64,000 nucleotides of DNA from Sycon ciliatum. Taxonomy: Eukaryota > Porifera > Calcarea > Leucosolenida > Sycettidae. Position 1 is the stretch's first letter; every line of letters starts with the position of its first letter. A program made the translations under genes and the position numbers. Of this stretch, positions 25,001-39,900 are shown piece after piece. The DNA lies in assembly GCF_964019385.1 (NCBI RefSeq), contig NC_088646.1, positions 12,755,091-12,819,090 on the forward strand, read 5' to 3'. The notes beneath the pieces are model-generated. The model had not been told where the DNA came from. It ran no database searches and saw only the letters and a program-made list of their open reading frames with translations.

Positions 25001-28000
25001 GTAGCGCTGAGGCGATGAAAACACCTCCAACAGCAAGCCTACCACAACCGCAGCAGAAAAATCCTCTACTCATGCAACACCATCTGAGTGATCAGCCACA
25101 CATATCCAGCCAAATGGCAATAGACCTGGATAGGATATGGCCACCACTGGAGGCTGGACCGGTGCCAGCTAATCGCTGGGTGCAGGAATACAAGACGTAT
25201 GGTGTCTGCACAGGTTTGGGCGAAGACGGCTACTTTGGCATGATCCTGAACCTTCATCAGCAGTTCAGTATGTATAACATCCTAGCCAGTGCCAGTGTAG
25301 TGCCAGATGACATCTACACGTACAGAGCATCCACTCTGAAGAATGCGATCCGCAAAGTGCACGGATTTGAGTGCGAACTGCTCTGCAGAAGAAGGCGTCT
25401 GTCGGCCAATGGACGCTTTGCCTACGTTAACATCCTGCAGGAAATACATTTCTGCTTCAACGTGAACCTGGAGCCCATAGATTGTCCATCCAGAAATAGC
25501 ACCATCAATCAAATCAACATCCTTCATGATCGGCCGTTTATATGCGCATTTGATGTTCTATATCCCAAATTCCCAAGTGGCGTCCATGATATGAAAGATA
25601 AAACTGTAGGTCAGCCGCAGCAGGTGATGAACCCGCCCGGTCCAGGCCCATCGCCGCAGGTGCACTACCCAGTCCAGACCATAGCATATCCGGTTGCTGG
25701 CGCTGCTGGCTTGCCACCAGTACTGGATCACCAACCGGTGCAAGGTGCCGCACCACAGCAAGTCGACTCGTACATCTATGTAGTGAATCCCGGAGCTGCA
25801 GCACCACCATCCACGGGTGCAGGTGCCAGCGTGGTGCAAGTAAGCCCTGACTACGGACAGCAGCAACACCAGCAGCCTCCGAGTAGAGTTTCCAGTGGTG
25901 GAATATTTGACGCGTCACCTGGTTATGGTCCCCATGGTGGTGGTGGCGGCGGTGGCGGTGGTGGCGGCGGAGGCGGTGGTGGCTATGGTCAAACGGTCGA
26001 TGCTCATCCACGGAACTATGCTGGTCATGCTCCTGGGGCCATTGATCCAGGTTTGCCAAACCCAGGTGGATATGGCTCTCGAGGCGGTGGTACCACAGGT
26101 GGTGGTCCTTATGGTAATCAGGGCAATGGATATGGAACAGGTGGTGGTGGTGGTGGTGGTGGTGGTGGTGGTGGTGGAGGCGGTGGTGGTGGTCACCAGG
26201 GTAGTCAACGAGGATCACCATTCGGATCGCCAGCTGGATCGCCAGCCAGCGCATACGGTAGACACGTGCGCGTTGACCCGGGCGCACAATTTGGTACCTT
26301 TCGCATCAGTCCGCAAGCACCTCCTGGTACACTGCAACACGCACAGGCCTTAGTAGCTGCACACCTCCTAGCAGCTGCAGCTCCAGGCTCGCGCCTTGGT
26401 CATGGGCCCCGGCCAGCTGGACCCGGCCACTCTGAACGCACACATGCACCCGACCAGGTTATCGACGTTGATGCGCACTATGGGGGAGAAGCCGCTAATC
26501 CTGCCGCAAAGGATCCTAAGACAGCGAGCACTCCAGGACACCACGTCGGTGTGCCAAGTAGGCAGCCAAGACAAGATCCCAGAAATGGCCGCCGGCCTGC
26601 TGTACCAGGAGATAACATGGCAGCAGAAGCAGCAGCACAAGAAGCCAACAAGGCTCCCATGTTCTACGATGGTACACCAGTTCTGTATAAACCTTATGCT
26701 TCCCTCGAGGGGAGAATTCCGGTTGCAGAATACAAGGCGAAAGCAGTAGGTGCTCAGGTTGTTGCAAGTCAAGTTGACCACACGCGCCCAATGCTGGATG
26801 CATCCATCATCAATGGTGTCAAACGTCGCCTTGGCAACAAGGCACGCCGCTGGTTTGACCCCGTTCTACCCAGCCAGAATCCAGCTGAAGTGGCAGCAAT
26901 GATTGAGAAGCGTAAACCATCAGCTGAAAACCATTTTGCTGGATGATAAGGACAACAGTCAAGTTATACATTCATCAATGTATCGTGTGTTACCTGTGCG
27001 GACAAAGCAACCAGTATATCTACACATAGCCTGAAGAATCTTTCAGATGAGTTTCGCCACCAGTCGACTTGATCCAATGTACGACCGTAGGATATGTATT
27101 GACTTGTTCACTATGTTGAATAATACGTGTTTATCTTCTGTACACCCCACACCCCAAACTGGATAGCATTATTGAACATCATCCGGGTCTAGTAATTGCG
27201 GAGGACTATCATTAAATGATCTTGACTATGTTGCCGGCACAGCATAATGTCACTATAAAAACTATGATTTCTATCAATATTGATTCAAGCACAGAGAAAG
27301 GAATTCCATAATATACTTATAATGTTTGTCACCAAACGCTGGCAGTCGATTTTATGAAATCCCAGGGTATCTGGTATAGTAACTTTTTAGTATGCACTAT
27401 GCTACAGCCTTGAAAGTAACTGCTCCATGCAGGAATACCCTACCGTGCACACCTATGATAATCTGCACGCGGAGCCTAGTCTACACAGCAGTATGATTTT
27501 GTTAGAGTGGTGTGGCCTGGTCTACACAGCAGTATGATTGTGTTAGAGTGGTGAGTGGTGTGGCCTGCAAGCAATGACGCTCACTTGACTGGTTGACCTA
27601 TCCTCTCCTCCCGCTCTTTTCCCTCTCTGCCATTGCAGTTAGCATTCCTAGTTTAGTGGGAGTCGTGATGGCCGTCGCCGGGCTATATGGGTCCCTCCAC
27701 AGACCAGGAAGATCGGGATCTGTGTCCGATCACCCCGGCTTTTCCTCTGCGGCTCCGCGGGAAGGCCGGTGTGTAAGTATGCAGGGCTAGAACAAGCAGA
27801 TCAAAGGAGATGCAAAAACAGAAAGATTTTCAAACTTGGCCTCAGTCATTTGCATCCCAGTCGCCACCACCATGTACCACGGCACCAGCATTCCAGTTCC
27901 CACTTCCATAATTGTTAGATATCAAAAGTGAAATCTTCACTTTTGTCTTGGCCTCTCTTCTTCTCTGCACTGTGGTGTGGAGAGGTAATACTAAAAAGGA

Positions 28001-31000
28001 AAAGAAAACCTGTCTAACAAGGTAATGGATAAACGTGGAGTGGAATGCGAGAAGGAGGTTGGAGTGGACAAAGAAACCTGAAAAGTGAATGCATAATGGT
28101 TGTGTAATCGGTCTGCATGCCGCAGTCAGTTCATGCACTTCTACTTGGAGTAGGTAGAATATCCACAATACAATGGTGTAAGTGAGTTACCGTCTAGCTA
28201 AATCGTGCACCTATGCGTAATGTAAGCACTGGTATCGGCTTTAATATACACGGTAATGTTGTTCGGTGTTAGGTCCTGACCTGCGTACGGGTGCACCTGC
28301 ATTTGCTCGGCAGCATCACCAGACTGCACACCTACTGCAGACTACAGTCCAATTAGCATGGCTCCAATGGTGATGGGCCGTGTCCTCCAGGGAATCCTCT
28401 CTCCATACAGATACATTTGTATACTGTATAGTAACGCTCAAAGGCCGTGTACAGGTCCTCGATTAGGAACCGTCAAGTGTGGTTATCTCCTCAAATCAAA
28501 GAGATGACTAAGAATTTGCCTCGGTACCTTCGGTCTGCGGGCAGTTATTTAGTGCTTCAAGTACTTTTACCCTCAGGTTCTTTATCCAGGTCAGTCTGCA
28601 GGTTTTCAAGATAATTGTGTATAAACCGAGCTAATTGTTCGACAAACATGCACAATTCCGGCGTTGAATACTATTTTATTTCTTCGAAGAACATGTCCTA
28701 TCCAATAGACATCGGAAGTGAGTGGAGTTACGGGGAGCTGCGGGATGTGGAACGCACTTGTGCTCATTTTGACGGGCCTAAACTAAAGTGCCGTATACAT
28801 ACATGTACATACCAGGTACTACAATGTACAGTGTAGATGATTTTAGTGTTTGTATTGATGCAACTGCATGCTACAAGTACATGACGTATAATCATTATGA
28901 AAGAAAATGTTCACAGCTGAGATGACGTCCGGGAATATAACGTTAGCTACTGTGAGCTGCTGTTGATCGTATTACCGTAATTGTGACTCTATCTGGGCTA
29001 TCTGGGCTATCTGGGCTATAGCATTGGATTAAATCATAGTTATTACACGCTCAGGTCAGGATGATGCATAGAAACTACATTAGAAAGTGGAGAATGAAGT
29101 GCGGACCTTTGTGCTAGACATCTTCTCTAACCCTGCATGTTGCTAGTTGAACACAATACAGTCACCCGGTATGGTGAGACTGAAACGCCACGCATCATCG
29201 GTATGCGGAGAGGTGGCATTGTGAGAGATATCGGGGGAAACAGCATGACATTTCGACAGTGACTGATCTAGGAGAGAAGTAGAGAAGAACAAGTACGTCT
29301 GACTGAGTCCGGCTACAAGTTTGAGTTTTGTTAGGGGCCGCCAACCCCTGTGTTCCTACTACGGGTATACCCGGCACTGTAACTGCCCACTCAACATCTC
29401 ATCGGAGAAGTAGAGCCTTTTGGGTTTAGGTATTTCATCAGAACATCGCTATAACCTTTTAAAGGCTAGCTGCAGATCTGGTTATCAGTTCAGTGTTTGC
29501 TAGGATAATGACTACACCAACTGCCTTTATCTCATACGCCGAAGGACTAGTACTGAGTGTTCGATCATCATTGACCAGGCGACTGGCGTCCCTGGTTCGA
29601 CTGAGTGAAAGACCAGACCACGCCACCACTCCCCTTATTCATGGCTCACACATGACGGGTTTACGTGGCTCTAGTAAAAAAAGAAAAAAGAAAAAAAGTC
29701 ATCCACATCATACTTCGAAACTATTTTAGGTACAATATGGGGCTAGATTAGTAGATGAGAGAGAGACCAATTCGAACTCTATACAGACGATCAAGGAACA
29801 TGAATTAAAGAAAGAAGGGGTTACTAGTACTAGCATGGCATAACTCAATTTGAGCTCGCATTGTGAACACAGTGGAGGACTGAGACCAAAAAGGAACTGT
29901 AGAAACAGCATTCAGTGCTGTCGGCACACTGGTGACTAGGTGTTCTAGTATTCAGCGCGTGAAGCGTTACACCCAGAGCTTGAGGGATGTACTTCTACAC
30001 GACACGGAAGCTACCCCTGGGCAAAGGTTTGGTGTGACACAACTCGTGGTGAGGTGAGGTCCGGCATGATCATAAGGATGTCGCGCACAGTAAGTCCAGC
30101 ATGCAGTTGCAAACACTACCATGGTCCAGTACGGACGGCTAGAGTAGAGTGCAGTACTTCATTGTCTTTGCCGGAGACGAGGAATTCCTGATTGAGTGGC
30201 AAGTACTCCCTGATGGCAATTACAGCAGCCAAGGACATCCCCAGCGTCCTACAGAACGCAATTATCTGACAGTGGCGGCACTTCCTGGAAAGTAGCAGCA
30301 CTTCACCGATGAATCGAGTCTGTTACTCATCGCAATATTTCAGCAAGTTGTTTCATACTTCTCCCCGGCCCTTGGCCAAGGCTTGGGTGTGCACGGTTTG
30401 TTAGGAAAACAGCGTCCGCGCCCCGACCGCACATGAAGCCGCATAGACAAACGTGCACGCTCACGTGATGCTCCAAATATGGACATCGACACCGGGGATG
30501 CCCGCGAACTGGTCACTTGTGTTTGTGACAACTGGTTGGTGGACGCAAGGTTGGGGTTGGTATGCTGCTAACATGCATACCGTACTGTGTGCATGACTTT
30601 TGTGGTGTTCGTGAGCAGCTTGCTGTAGCATCGACCATTGCCATTGTCTGACCCCTCAATCATCCCCGGCATCAGTATCCATCTATCTAAGCACACCCGT
30701 TATACAGGCTCACCGACTCACTACTGTGTTATGCTGCCATACAATGATACACGACTTGTATTATCATCCTCTTCCTCCGGATGATCTGACTGGGGCCACG
30801 CACATAATTATTGTTTGTCCGATGAGCAACTGTTTACATTGCAGACATTACAGCGCACAGCATGTGTGCTTATCTTCACGATGGTTGACTGTTGAGCGAA
30901 CGAACTGTCCACTACTAGGCTTGCCTGTATTCCAGATCTGCTGAAGACAGTGAAGTACTCCCGAGGATGTCAGGTGGCGTGGCTAATTCTACTGTAAATT

Positions 31001-33666
31001 AGTAATTATTTTGTATAGCGCCAGTTCGTACATTTAAAAGTGTTATGTCTGCCGGTACACATCACTAGCGGCCTGAGCTTTCTCGAAGGGCTTCTGTTGT
31101 CGAATCGTGGCCCATTACCCATTACTGGCATTAGGCAGTTGGACGTGATGAATTGGTATCCTCCACTGGCTCCAGTCCTGTGTTTGATGGACGGTTGTTG
31201 CCAGCGCTGATCGCCGCAACGCTAGCACTGCTCCGTCACGCGTCATTGATGTGTTGCTGCACGGCCATAGTGGCACATAGATAACGACGTAACAACGGTT
31301 CACTGTATATTTCCCTGCCACCCTGTCCCTGGCATGGGTTCCACGCTCTTTCGAAGCATTTCCGCAATACTGCCAATAGGCCCTGCGCGCGCGTTTCTGT
31401 CACCGCGTGTACGCACGCCGGTACTAGTAAGCACTTTCAAGTTTCAGTTTGCACCTGCATGCAAACAGAACATACTAGATGCTGCCCCCGGTAGCCTCCC
31501 TCACTGGCCTCAGTCTTGGAACAGGGTCAGAGGCAGGATATTGGATAGAATAGCGAGCGATGCACACAACATCTGTCACGCGCGCGCTCGCGCTGTGTTC
31601 AAATCGAATCCGTTCCGAGTTGCAGTCGGAGGGAAATCCGTTCTGACCTAGCTACGTAGCTGCATGTACATCGCTACACAGCAACTGTACCCGGCAGATG
31701 CATCGATCACCTACATCATGGGTTTGTGCATGTAGCGCCATTTTGCCGCGAGCCAGCCTTCGAGAGGCGAGCGCATGTGCATGATGATTGTGTGACCGCG
31801 GATAGTGTGCAGGCCCTCCCTGAGTTGAACGTGCACTACTGCCAGTACTGGCACTAGATGGACTTCTTCAATCTAACGGTCGGCATTCTCAAGTGGAGAC
31901 TGCCTCTCAACAACATGTTGCCTTTCGTGGAGGCGAGCTGTTATTCTCCCACGGATTGTCTGTCGTAAATATTCTGAAGGTTCTCTGTCCGTGGTTCAGT
32001 CTTGTTGACGCAACTTTGCTTGGGAGAGAAAAAGTAGAACTTCACATCAGGGAAAGGACGAAATGTTGGCTATGAAGCAGAGGATTGCCAACTGGCAAGA
32101 TAGGCAGCGACAGCCCGTAAGGCAAGGCGATGGGTCAAGTGACAGGCGAGATTCGCCTCTCTGGGCAACGGACGACGGAGGTGGGGACCTTCAACGTCGA
32201 GGCAGAAGGTTATCAGTTGGCAGCAACACCGCCTTTCTTGTCCGTGTCAAAACGGAAAACTCCACGTGCGAGGCACCTCGCTCGAAGAATGGCGAGCTTG
32301 CACCTGATTTCAATATCAAGCGATTTGAGGAGAAAACGAACAACTCCCGGACGAGTCATCGATGGTCAGAAGGCAACTTTCACCCGGTGCAAGTGTACGA
32401 CGTGGCAGATTCGTTAGCCTCTCTGCCCACGTCTGCATCAAGTGGCAGCGATAGCGGTTTAGTTTCCTGCAGTACCAGCGTGGTGGAGAACCACTGGGAA
32501 ACTCTCAACCCACAGGTTAGTAGAACACACTATCGCTTGCAATGGCCTATTACATAAGGCTGGTTTGGAAAGGTTCGAATTCTTAGATATTAATTTTCCT
32601 CAAGGGACTTCGAAGTAAGTTGTGCCCTACTCGTCTGAGTCAGCGTCCGCAGATCTCTGGTTACTTCACGAAGTGAAGTAGATCACGAACTCTGCTAGTG
32701 TGTGACAAGTTCATGTCAGTGTGGCTGCTGATTGCATTGAGTTCTCAAGTTCCTCTCACTTGTCTCTACAATCACCATTATTCTGATGCTCTGGGACCAA
32801 GCCGTGTGCACTGACTACTGTACACAGCAGCCGTGTCCGTGGTGTCAGTTAGCAGTCGTCTAGAGTTCTGAGTCAAGTATCAGCAGATGCTGAGCTTCAT
32901 TAGGCGTATACCTTGTGTAGAGTACAGACAGGCATGTAGATCATGTAGATCATGTAGATCCACCATACAACTATAAAGACTAGAGAGACCACGCAACTCT
33001 TGCTGATCATGCAGTTATCAGTGGGTACTGAGTCCTGTACTGCATGCAGTGCAATCACATGTATGCTGGCATAAGCCTTGATAAGGCCTTGGTCAGGATT
33101 AGACCCGTCACATGGTTAGGACAGGCTCACTGCTTGAGTACATGTGCTCCAGCTTCATTCTTCAACTTTGAACACAGCAATGCACTACTACTCCCTACTC
33201 CCGGCTCTTCCTTACAACAATAGTCTGCTCTGAGTTGCATGCAGTACTGCACAATGTCATGTAGTGTTTGTGATCGGTCTTGACATGATAGCTAGTAGTA
33301 ACATAGTTCAGTGCATTATACTCACAAGTGAAGTCATATGCCATGGAAGTGGGTTGCTTTCTCTCCAGCACAGCATGACACCCATTGCCTGCCATTGGGC
33401 CTCAGTGACCTGGCCTGTCACGAGATTCATGTTCCTTATCTGCTCATCTGAACCCCACATGCACACTTTCCAACCCTGGTACACTACTACTATTACAAGT
33501 ACTTCTTGCAGTTTACTTATGTGGAGTTGGCACCTTCCTATCATAGTGTGTGTGTGTGTGTGAGTACATGGGTAAGTTTGGGGATGCCGGAAGTTAGGTA
33601 GTTATGGTGATGGTGGTGATGCTGCTCACTGCTGGTGGTGGTGGTGGTGGTGGTGATGGTGGTGGT

Positions 33667-33700
<34 letters not shown>

Positions 33701-33884
33701 GGGGAGGGGAGGGGCGAAGGCACTTCAAGCTATGTTCGGTAGGTGTCACATCACAGATTTGAATATTATACATGTAAATGATCTCTAGTATTCTATGCAG
33801 ACCATACCAGTGTAGTGCCGTCCTGCTCAGTGACTGTTGCCACTCCCTAACTCTGTGTGTGTATGTACATTGTATGTATGTGCA

Positions 33885-33918
<34 letters not shown>

Positions 33919-36900
33919 TATATGGATTTGTGTTCAGCATGAAGTACAGCCCCGTTACTCGACCTTCTTCTATACGGAGCAGCTGCAAAGGCACATGGAC
34001 CCAGCGCTGCGGACGCGTAAGCTGAAGAAGAAGCACCTGAAAGGCCTACTAAGACTGCATGATATTTTGCAATCACTGGAGGTTGACCTCAGGACGAACC
34101 CTGGAGAGTAAGTAAAGCTTTGTGAAGACTAAAGACTGAAAGAGTCATACATTTATGTATTTATGTAGTCCTGCAGTCATTCAAAAACAGGCATAACGTA
34201 TACAGTACCTTGACAATGTGAACCGTGACTAGTAAGGAAAGTTTGTTTGGTAATCACAATCCTAATCACAATCAACTGTGGCCGTGTGATCTTGTTTCTG
34301 GTTGGCAGATGGATCCGAGAATTCATCGATGATCCGAACCGTGGAGCCTATCTCATGATCCAGCTGCTCACTGATATTCAGAATCCGCCACCGCCAGTGA
34401 AACTAAAGAAAGGTTATGAAGCTCTGGATCGAAATCCCGAACTGGTGAGAGGCATTTAGTAGAGCACAAGACAAAGATCTAACATCCAATCAAATTCTTC
34501 GTCTGATTCCGTTTCTGAAGAAGAAATGTAGAAGATGACTGATATCATGTACAAGTACATTACTCCAGTAATATACACTATGACAGCTGCCGTGCATGCT
34601 GTTGGTAATTCTAAAGTTTAGGTATGGGCTGCCTATCATATGTAGTATGTCCTATTATTTGTGTATCTATCTAAAGCAGTGGTGTGCACGGGTAGTCGGG
34701 TACCCGTGCTACCCGTGAGGACCTCGGGTAGACGGGTATCGAATCGTACCCGAAAACCCGAAGTCGCAGATGACATGTAGAAAGAGTAGAGAGAGAGGTC
34801 TACAGACTAGTACAGTGCACGTGTACAAATAATTCACGCATGTCTACCCAGTGTGTAAGGGAAGGAGCCGGTGTGCATTGTGGTCTTGCCATGGGAACAT
34901 TACCCGATCGGGTACCCGTGCTACCCGTGGAAAACTACCCGGACCCGATACCCGAAGAAAATGCTACCCGGCTCAGCCCTAATCTAAAGCAGTCATTCTG
35001 TTTTCTGATTCTTCTGTGCCCAGTTCGATGAGCATATCTGCGTCCTGTGCTTGAAGGCTATCATGGCTAACAGAGTAAGAACACGGGACCAACATGATCA
35101 ATTAATTCACCCGTATCAACCACATAATAAGTTTGTGATGAGCCCTCTCTTGCAGTCTAAGGCATTAGCTATGTACCAAACCTCATACTCGTCGAGAGAT
35201 TCACTACCTCAACTTCATAGTCAAAGAGAGATTTACCATTCCCCTCTTCCCGACTTCTTTCCCTTCCATCTTCTTCAAGACCACAGAACAACCAAATAGA
35301 AAGCCCTCTTAGATCACGTGGTCACTCTCTAAAGTCTAATCGATCAATCTATCAAATATAATATTATGCATATGTGTCCGAAAAGGCTGAAATGACATTC
35401 TTTCATTTCTATTGCTCTTCTTGTTATAGTATGGTTTTACAGCCGTTCTGAACATTGAGGACAGCATCCGGGTACTGACGTTGTCACTGAGAAATCCTCA
35501 ACCGAAGACCAGAGCGCTCGTCTTGAAGGTACCGTGTACAGAAGGCACTGGCTGCTGTTGTACTTGTACATGTGACTCTTATAGGAATGTATCGCACTGT
35601 CCTATGTCGGTGCATGGGCGGCCCGTCGCAATGGAATATTTAGGGGGGGGGGGGGGGCATTGATTCCATTTGCAAGTCAACCCACGAATATATACTGTCC
35701 ATGCATATACTACTACTTTATCACATGCGTCATTCATTTTGCGGTTTACACTGCTTCATTTCTCTCCTCCATCACCCCTACAGCATGTACCCGGATAGTT
35801 GAGATGTATATGTACTCATGTAATTTTGACAAGTTACCCACCTCAACAAGATGCTGCCATGAAGGAGTTGCTTACAATGGTCATGCCTTTGATCTATCTG
35901 ATGAAGGCTATTTGTTTTGTTTTTGCAATATAGCTCTTGATCACTGCAGCCATCACTCCTGGTGGTCATCGTAAAACACTGTCTGCACTGGATCACCTAC
36001 AACGTATCACCGGTGAACGTCGACGCTTTGAAAACCTGGTGGCACAGCTGACTGAAGAGCCACTAGATCATCATTTCCAGGTACTGCAGGCATATGCACA
36101 GGGATACTTATACCAGTACTTGTATGTACAGTAAAACCTGTCAATGCGACCACTCGGATGAGGCGACCACCTGTCCCAGAGGTCCACTACAACCAAAACC
36201 AAGGAATGCTATTTCCAGCCAAATGACCCTGGATAAGGAGACCACCTGGTGACAGAGACCACGTTTTGAAGGTCCTTTGAGCGGTCGTCTTAGGCGGGTT
36301 TCGATTTACAGCAGAATGAGCAGAGCATGCAGGTTTGAATCGGACATTGATGTTTATAGCTGAGACCATACAGTGCTGATTTTCACGACTATTTTGTCAC
36401 GTTTCTAAGCTAGCATATGTACACCATTGCACTACCTATGGTAGTCACATACTCTACATGTTGTAATGAGTTGTACATGTACATGTGTACTTGATCCACA
36501 GGTTGCTGCACTATGTTTCATCAACTCTCTGGTGCACACCGCTGCCAGCATGAACTTGCGAGTGTTCCTGCAACAGGAGCTCAAGTCAGTCGGCTTTGAT
36601 CCTGATCTAGTAGAGCGTGTAAGTAAAAGTAATACATGTACAGCCAGCATCTACATGTGCATTGTACTGCATCTTACTACTAACTACATCGTACTACTTC
36701 AGTATGACTGGTCCCTTCAAAGCATCTACTCCACAAGTACATGTACAGTTTGCTACCTACAGGTCCCTTCAAAACCAAAATGGTTGATATCGAACAATCC
36801 GTATGGCGTAGAGCAGTGCGTTGCTACATCAGCGGATCAAAGGGTCCATTTTAAAAGTCTAAGCTTGAACACTGATATGTTTTGAGCAATGATGGGGCAG

Positions 36901-39900
36901 ACTGAAGTAAACCATTCCTTGCCTGGCTTGCACCTGACACATAGTATTGCTAGCTCGAGAGTTGGAGGAATACATGTACGTTGCCCTAGCAAGTATCCCA
37001 TGCCAGTGTGTATGCATTGTGAAATTTTCTTCTACTTTCTACGTAGTCTCTACGTGGGCGTCAAGATGTGGGAGTTCTCCGTGAGCTGGAACAGTGGCGT
37101 TCCAATGTTGTGGATGTTCAAGGAGTGATGGATGAGTTCTTGATGCTGCGTAACCGTTCCAACTTACTCCGCGATGAGGTAAGATGCTCTGGCAATGAAA
37201 TAAATGTGCCTGCTGGTTATTGGTGTCCTGTAACGTCCTCCATTATTCGGTGCGTAATATATGATAATGCATCATTATTGTCGTCATATTACAGCTGTAG
37301 AGTGCCCACCCTGCGACGGTATTGACGCCAATGTGCACTGTTATCATGACCTTCCACGCCAATGACAGCTATACAAATGCACAACGGTTGAGATTGACAT
37401 GACCATTGTGTCTGAATGTTCATCAGTATCGTATTCAACATTGCCTATTTTAACCGTTTTGAAATTCATTTTCCACTCTTCTGTCCTCTGGTTGTCTTAG
37501 GTGGATCTCCTCCAAGGCCGCATCGATGTAAGTCAAGTCACACTGTGTGCTCCACCACGTTGTAGTCAGTGCATGCGTCTGCAGTCTAATACCTTGAGCG
37601 GTCTGCAATGATGATGAAGGACTATGCAGATATAACTCCAGCTTTAGTGGGCTACTTTTGCCCAAGGCAGCACTATAAGATGTATTCATATTGTGCAAAA
37701 ATATACTTGGGCTTGGATTTTTCCATGTTTCCGACCAAGTCCGCTTAGTGCCAGTAAGTAATACACTCTTTGCTCTGCATTTCATTCCATTTTCTCTATT
37801 GTAGGATGGTGAAAAGGAACGTCAATGTCTACTGCTGCAGAATGACGAGGTAGGGCTGCTGATGTCCACATAAGCAATCCACCGCCGGCTGGGGCGTTTT
37901 TTGTCGAGAGAAATTCTCTTTTCAGCTTTATATGTCTACATTCACACATGTTTACGGAGAGTGACAAGACAACATCATTGGAATCAAGCTTGACTGTTCA
38001 AACATGGCATATAATCACCTGCAGTGTTTTCTCATGCGCTGTGTGTATGCCAATCCCAGCCCGATACTGTTTTGTAAACCCTGCACCGAGGTTCCTGTCC
38101 ATGGCACTCATATTTTTGAGCTTGTATATGGCCGCAATAATTGACACATGCTGACATGTGGAATCCACCTTGTGCTCTGTTTTAGCTGGTAACAACTGGT
38201 GAGAAGTATCACGAACGAGCGAGGATGCTGAGGGAGCGTGTGGAAGTACTCTCGGTGAGCAATAGTGAAATCGGTGTTGTGATGTGCCTTTCAAGTCACA
38301 GCCCCATCTCCTGCTATTTTTCATTTAAAACCAGATGGACGCCGAGAATAACATGAGTAACTGGAGCATACAATATCCTATTTCTTACTTGGTTTATTGC
38401 TGTGTGTCCTTTTTTAGCCTGATTTGGCTCTGTCGAGTTCTAACTTGTTTTCATTGGTCAGCAAGAGTGTGAGAGACTACCAAGAGCCTACAGTATTGGG
38501 GATAGTTTGGTGATGACATAACGTTGATACACTGTGACACCTAGTATTCATTTTAGTTGACCTCTTTAGGTACTATCCAGCCTGCCGTCTCAATTCTTAT
38601 TGGAACTGTGTGCGTGTGCTGCAATTTGCAGAAAGTCTATGAAAAAGATGTAGGCAAGCCAGTGGAGATTGAAGGCGATGACGAGATACTGAAGCCAATG
38701 GAGCCACCGCCAGCAATGGGTGACTATGCCAAAGCACCTCCGCCGCCACCAGCATCGGGTGGTGCACCGCCTCCACCTCCACCACCGCTACCAGGTACAA
38801 GCTGTACTCCTCTTTGTTATTCCTGACGTTGATGACCTGTCATACAAAAGCCATGAGTTATACATCTTCTGGCTATTAGAAAGTATTTTCCTTAGCCTCC
38901 AGAGAGAAATAAAGCAAGGAGTAACCCATCATTATTGCTTTCATTTCAACTGAGTGCAGGTATACAACGTTGTAGTGTTGAATTGCCACGGACTACTGAA
39001 GTGTGTACACACACACATGCACACAGTCTACAGCATTTGCCATGTCTTGCTGTTATTGGTGTGACTACAAATTGTGCAGGACTTCCAGGTGGACCGCCAG
39101 CACCCCCGCCCATGCCCGGTATGCCGGGTATACCAGGTGCACCTCCACCACCTCCAATGCCGGGAATGGCTGGTGGTAAGCAGAGAGCTCTTATCAAGAG
39201 CAATGTGCCGTTGCCAATGCTGAACTGGGTGGTCTTGCGAGAGGTGGATAACACCATCTTCAAGGTTGGTACTATCTATGGATGTGGATGCCATGAAGTT
39301 GTTTGAAATAGCAGCTTGTCATCTGTATAATTTGCCTGGCGAATGTTTAAGATGGTGGTTTGTCGTTTGTATGGTATGCCACTCATACACTACCCAATTT
39401 CCTTTTGCACGTACAGAGTATCGATGACGAAGCCATACTAGCAACTTTCGACTTCCATGAGTTTGAGAGCCTTTTCCAGGTGAAGAGAAAAGAAGAAAGC
39501 GAGAAGGCCTTGGCCAAGAGAGAAGCTGGTAAGTTAGCTTGCCTACACTGATGTGCCAATAGTGTATGGATCTGCTTTTCAACTGCACAAGCTCCGTACC
39601 TAAAGAGCTGACTTTACTTTCCATGCATCATTAAACTTATGTATACTAATGTCTCCATTGCTGTCTATTGTGTGGTGCTTATTCACAGCTAAGAAGAAGC
39701 TTGCCGAGCAAGTTACATTGATTGAAACGAACAGAGCTCGCAACCTTGGTATGTAGCGGTCACTTTGTACTGTAGATCTCTGGAGCCACTACACATTAGC
39801 TAAGAGGATAGGGACTTGTTGGGGTGTGGAGTGATTAGACCGTGATAACTCTCTGTTATCAATCCAGTGAAGGCAACATCAGGTCAATATCTGCAATGCT

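Noticed and set aside
25538-26287. 249-codon minus-strand frame with many histidines
   Set aside because: It is the antisense shadow of the RNase T2-like exon's Gly/Pro/Gln codons.
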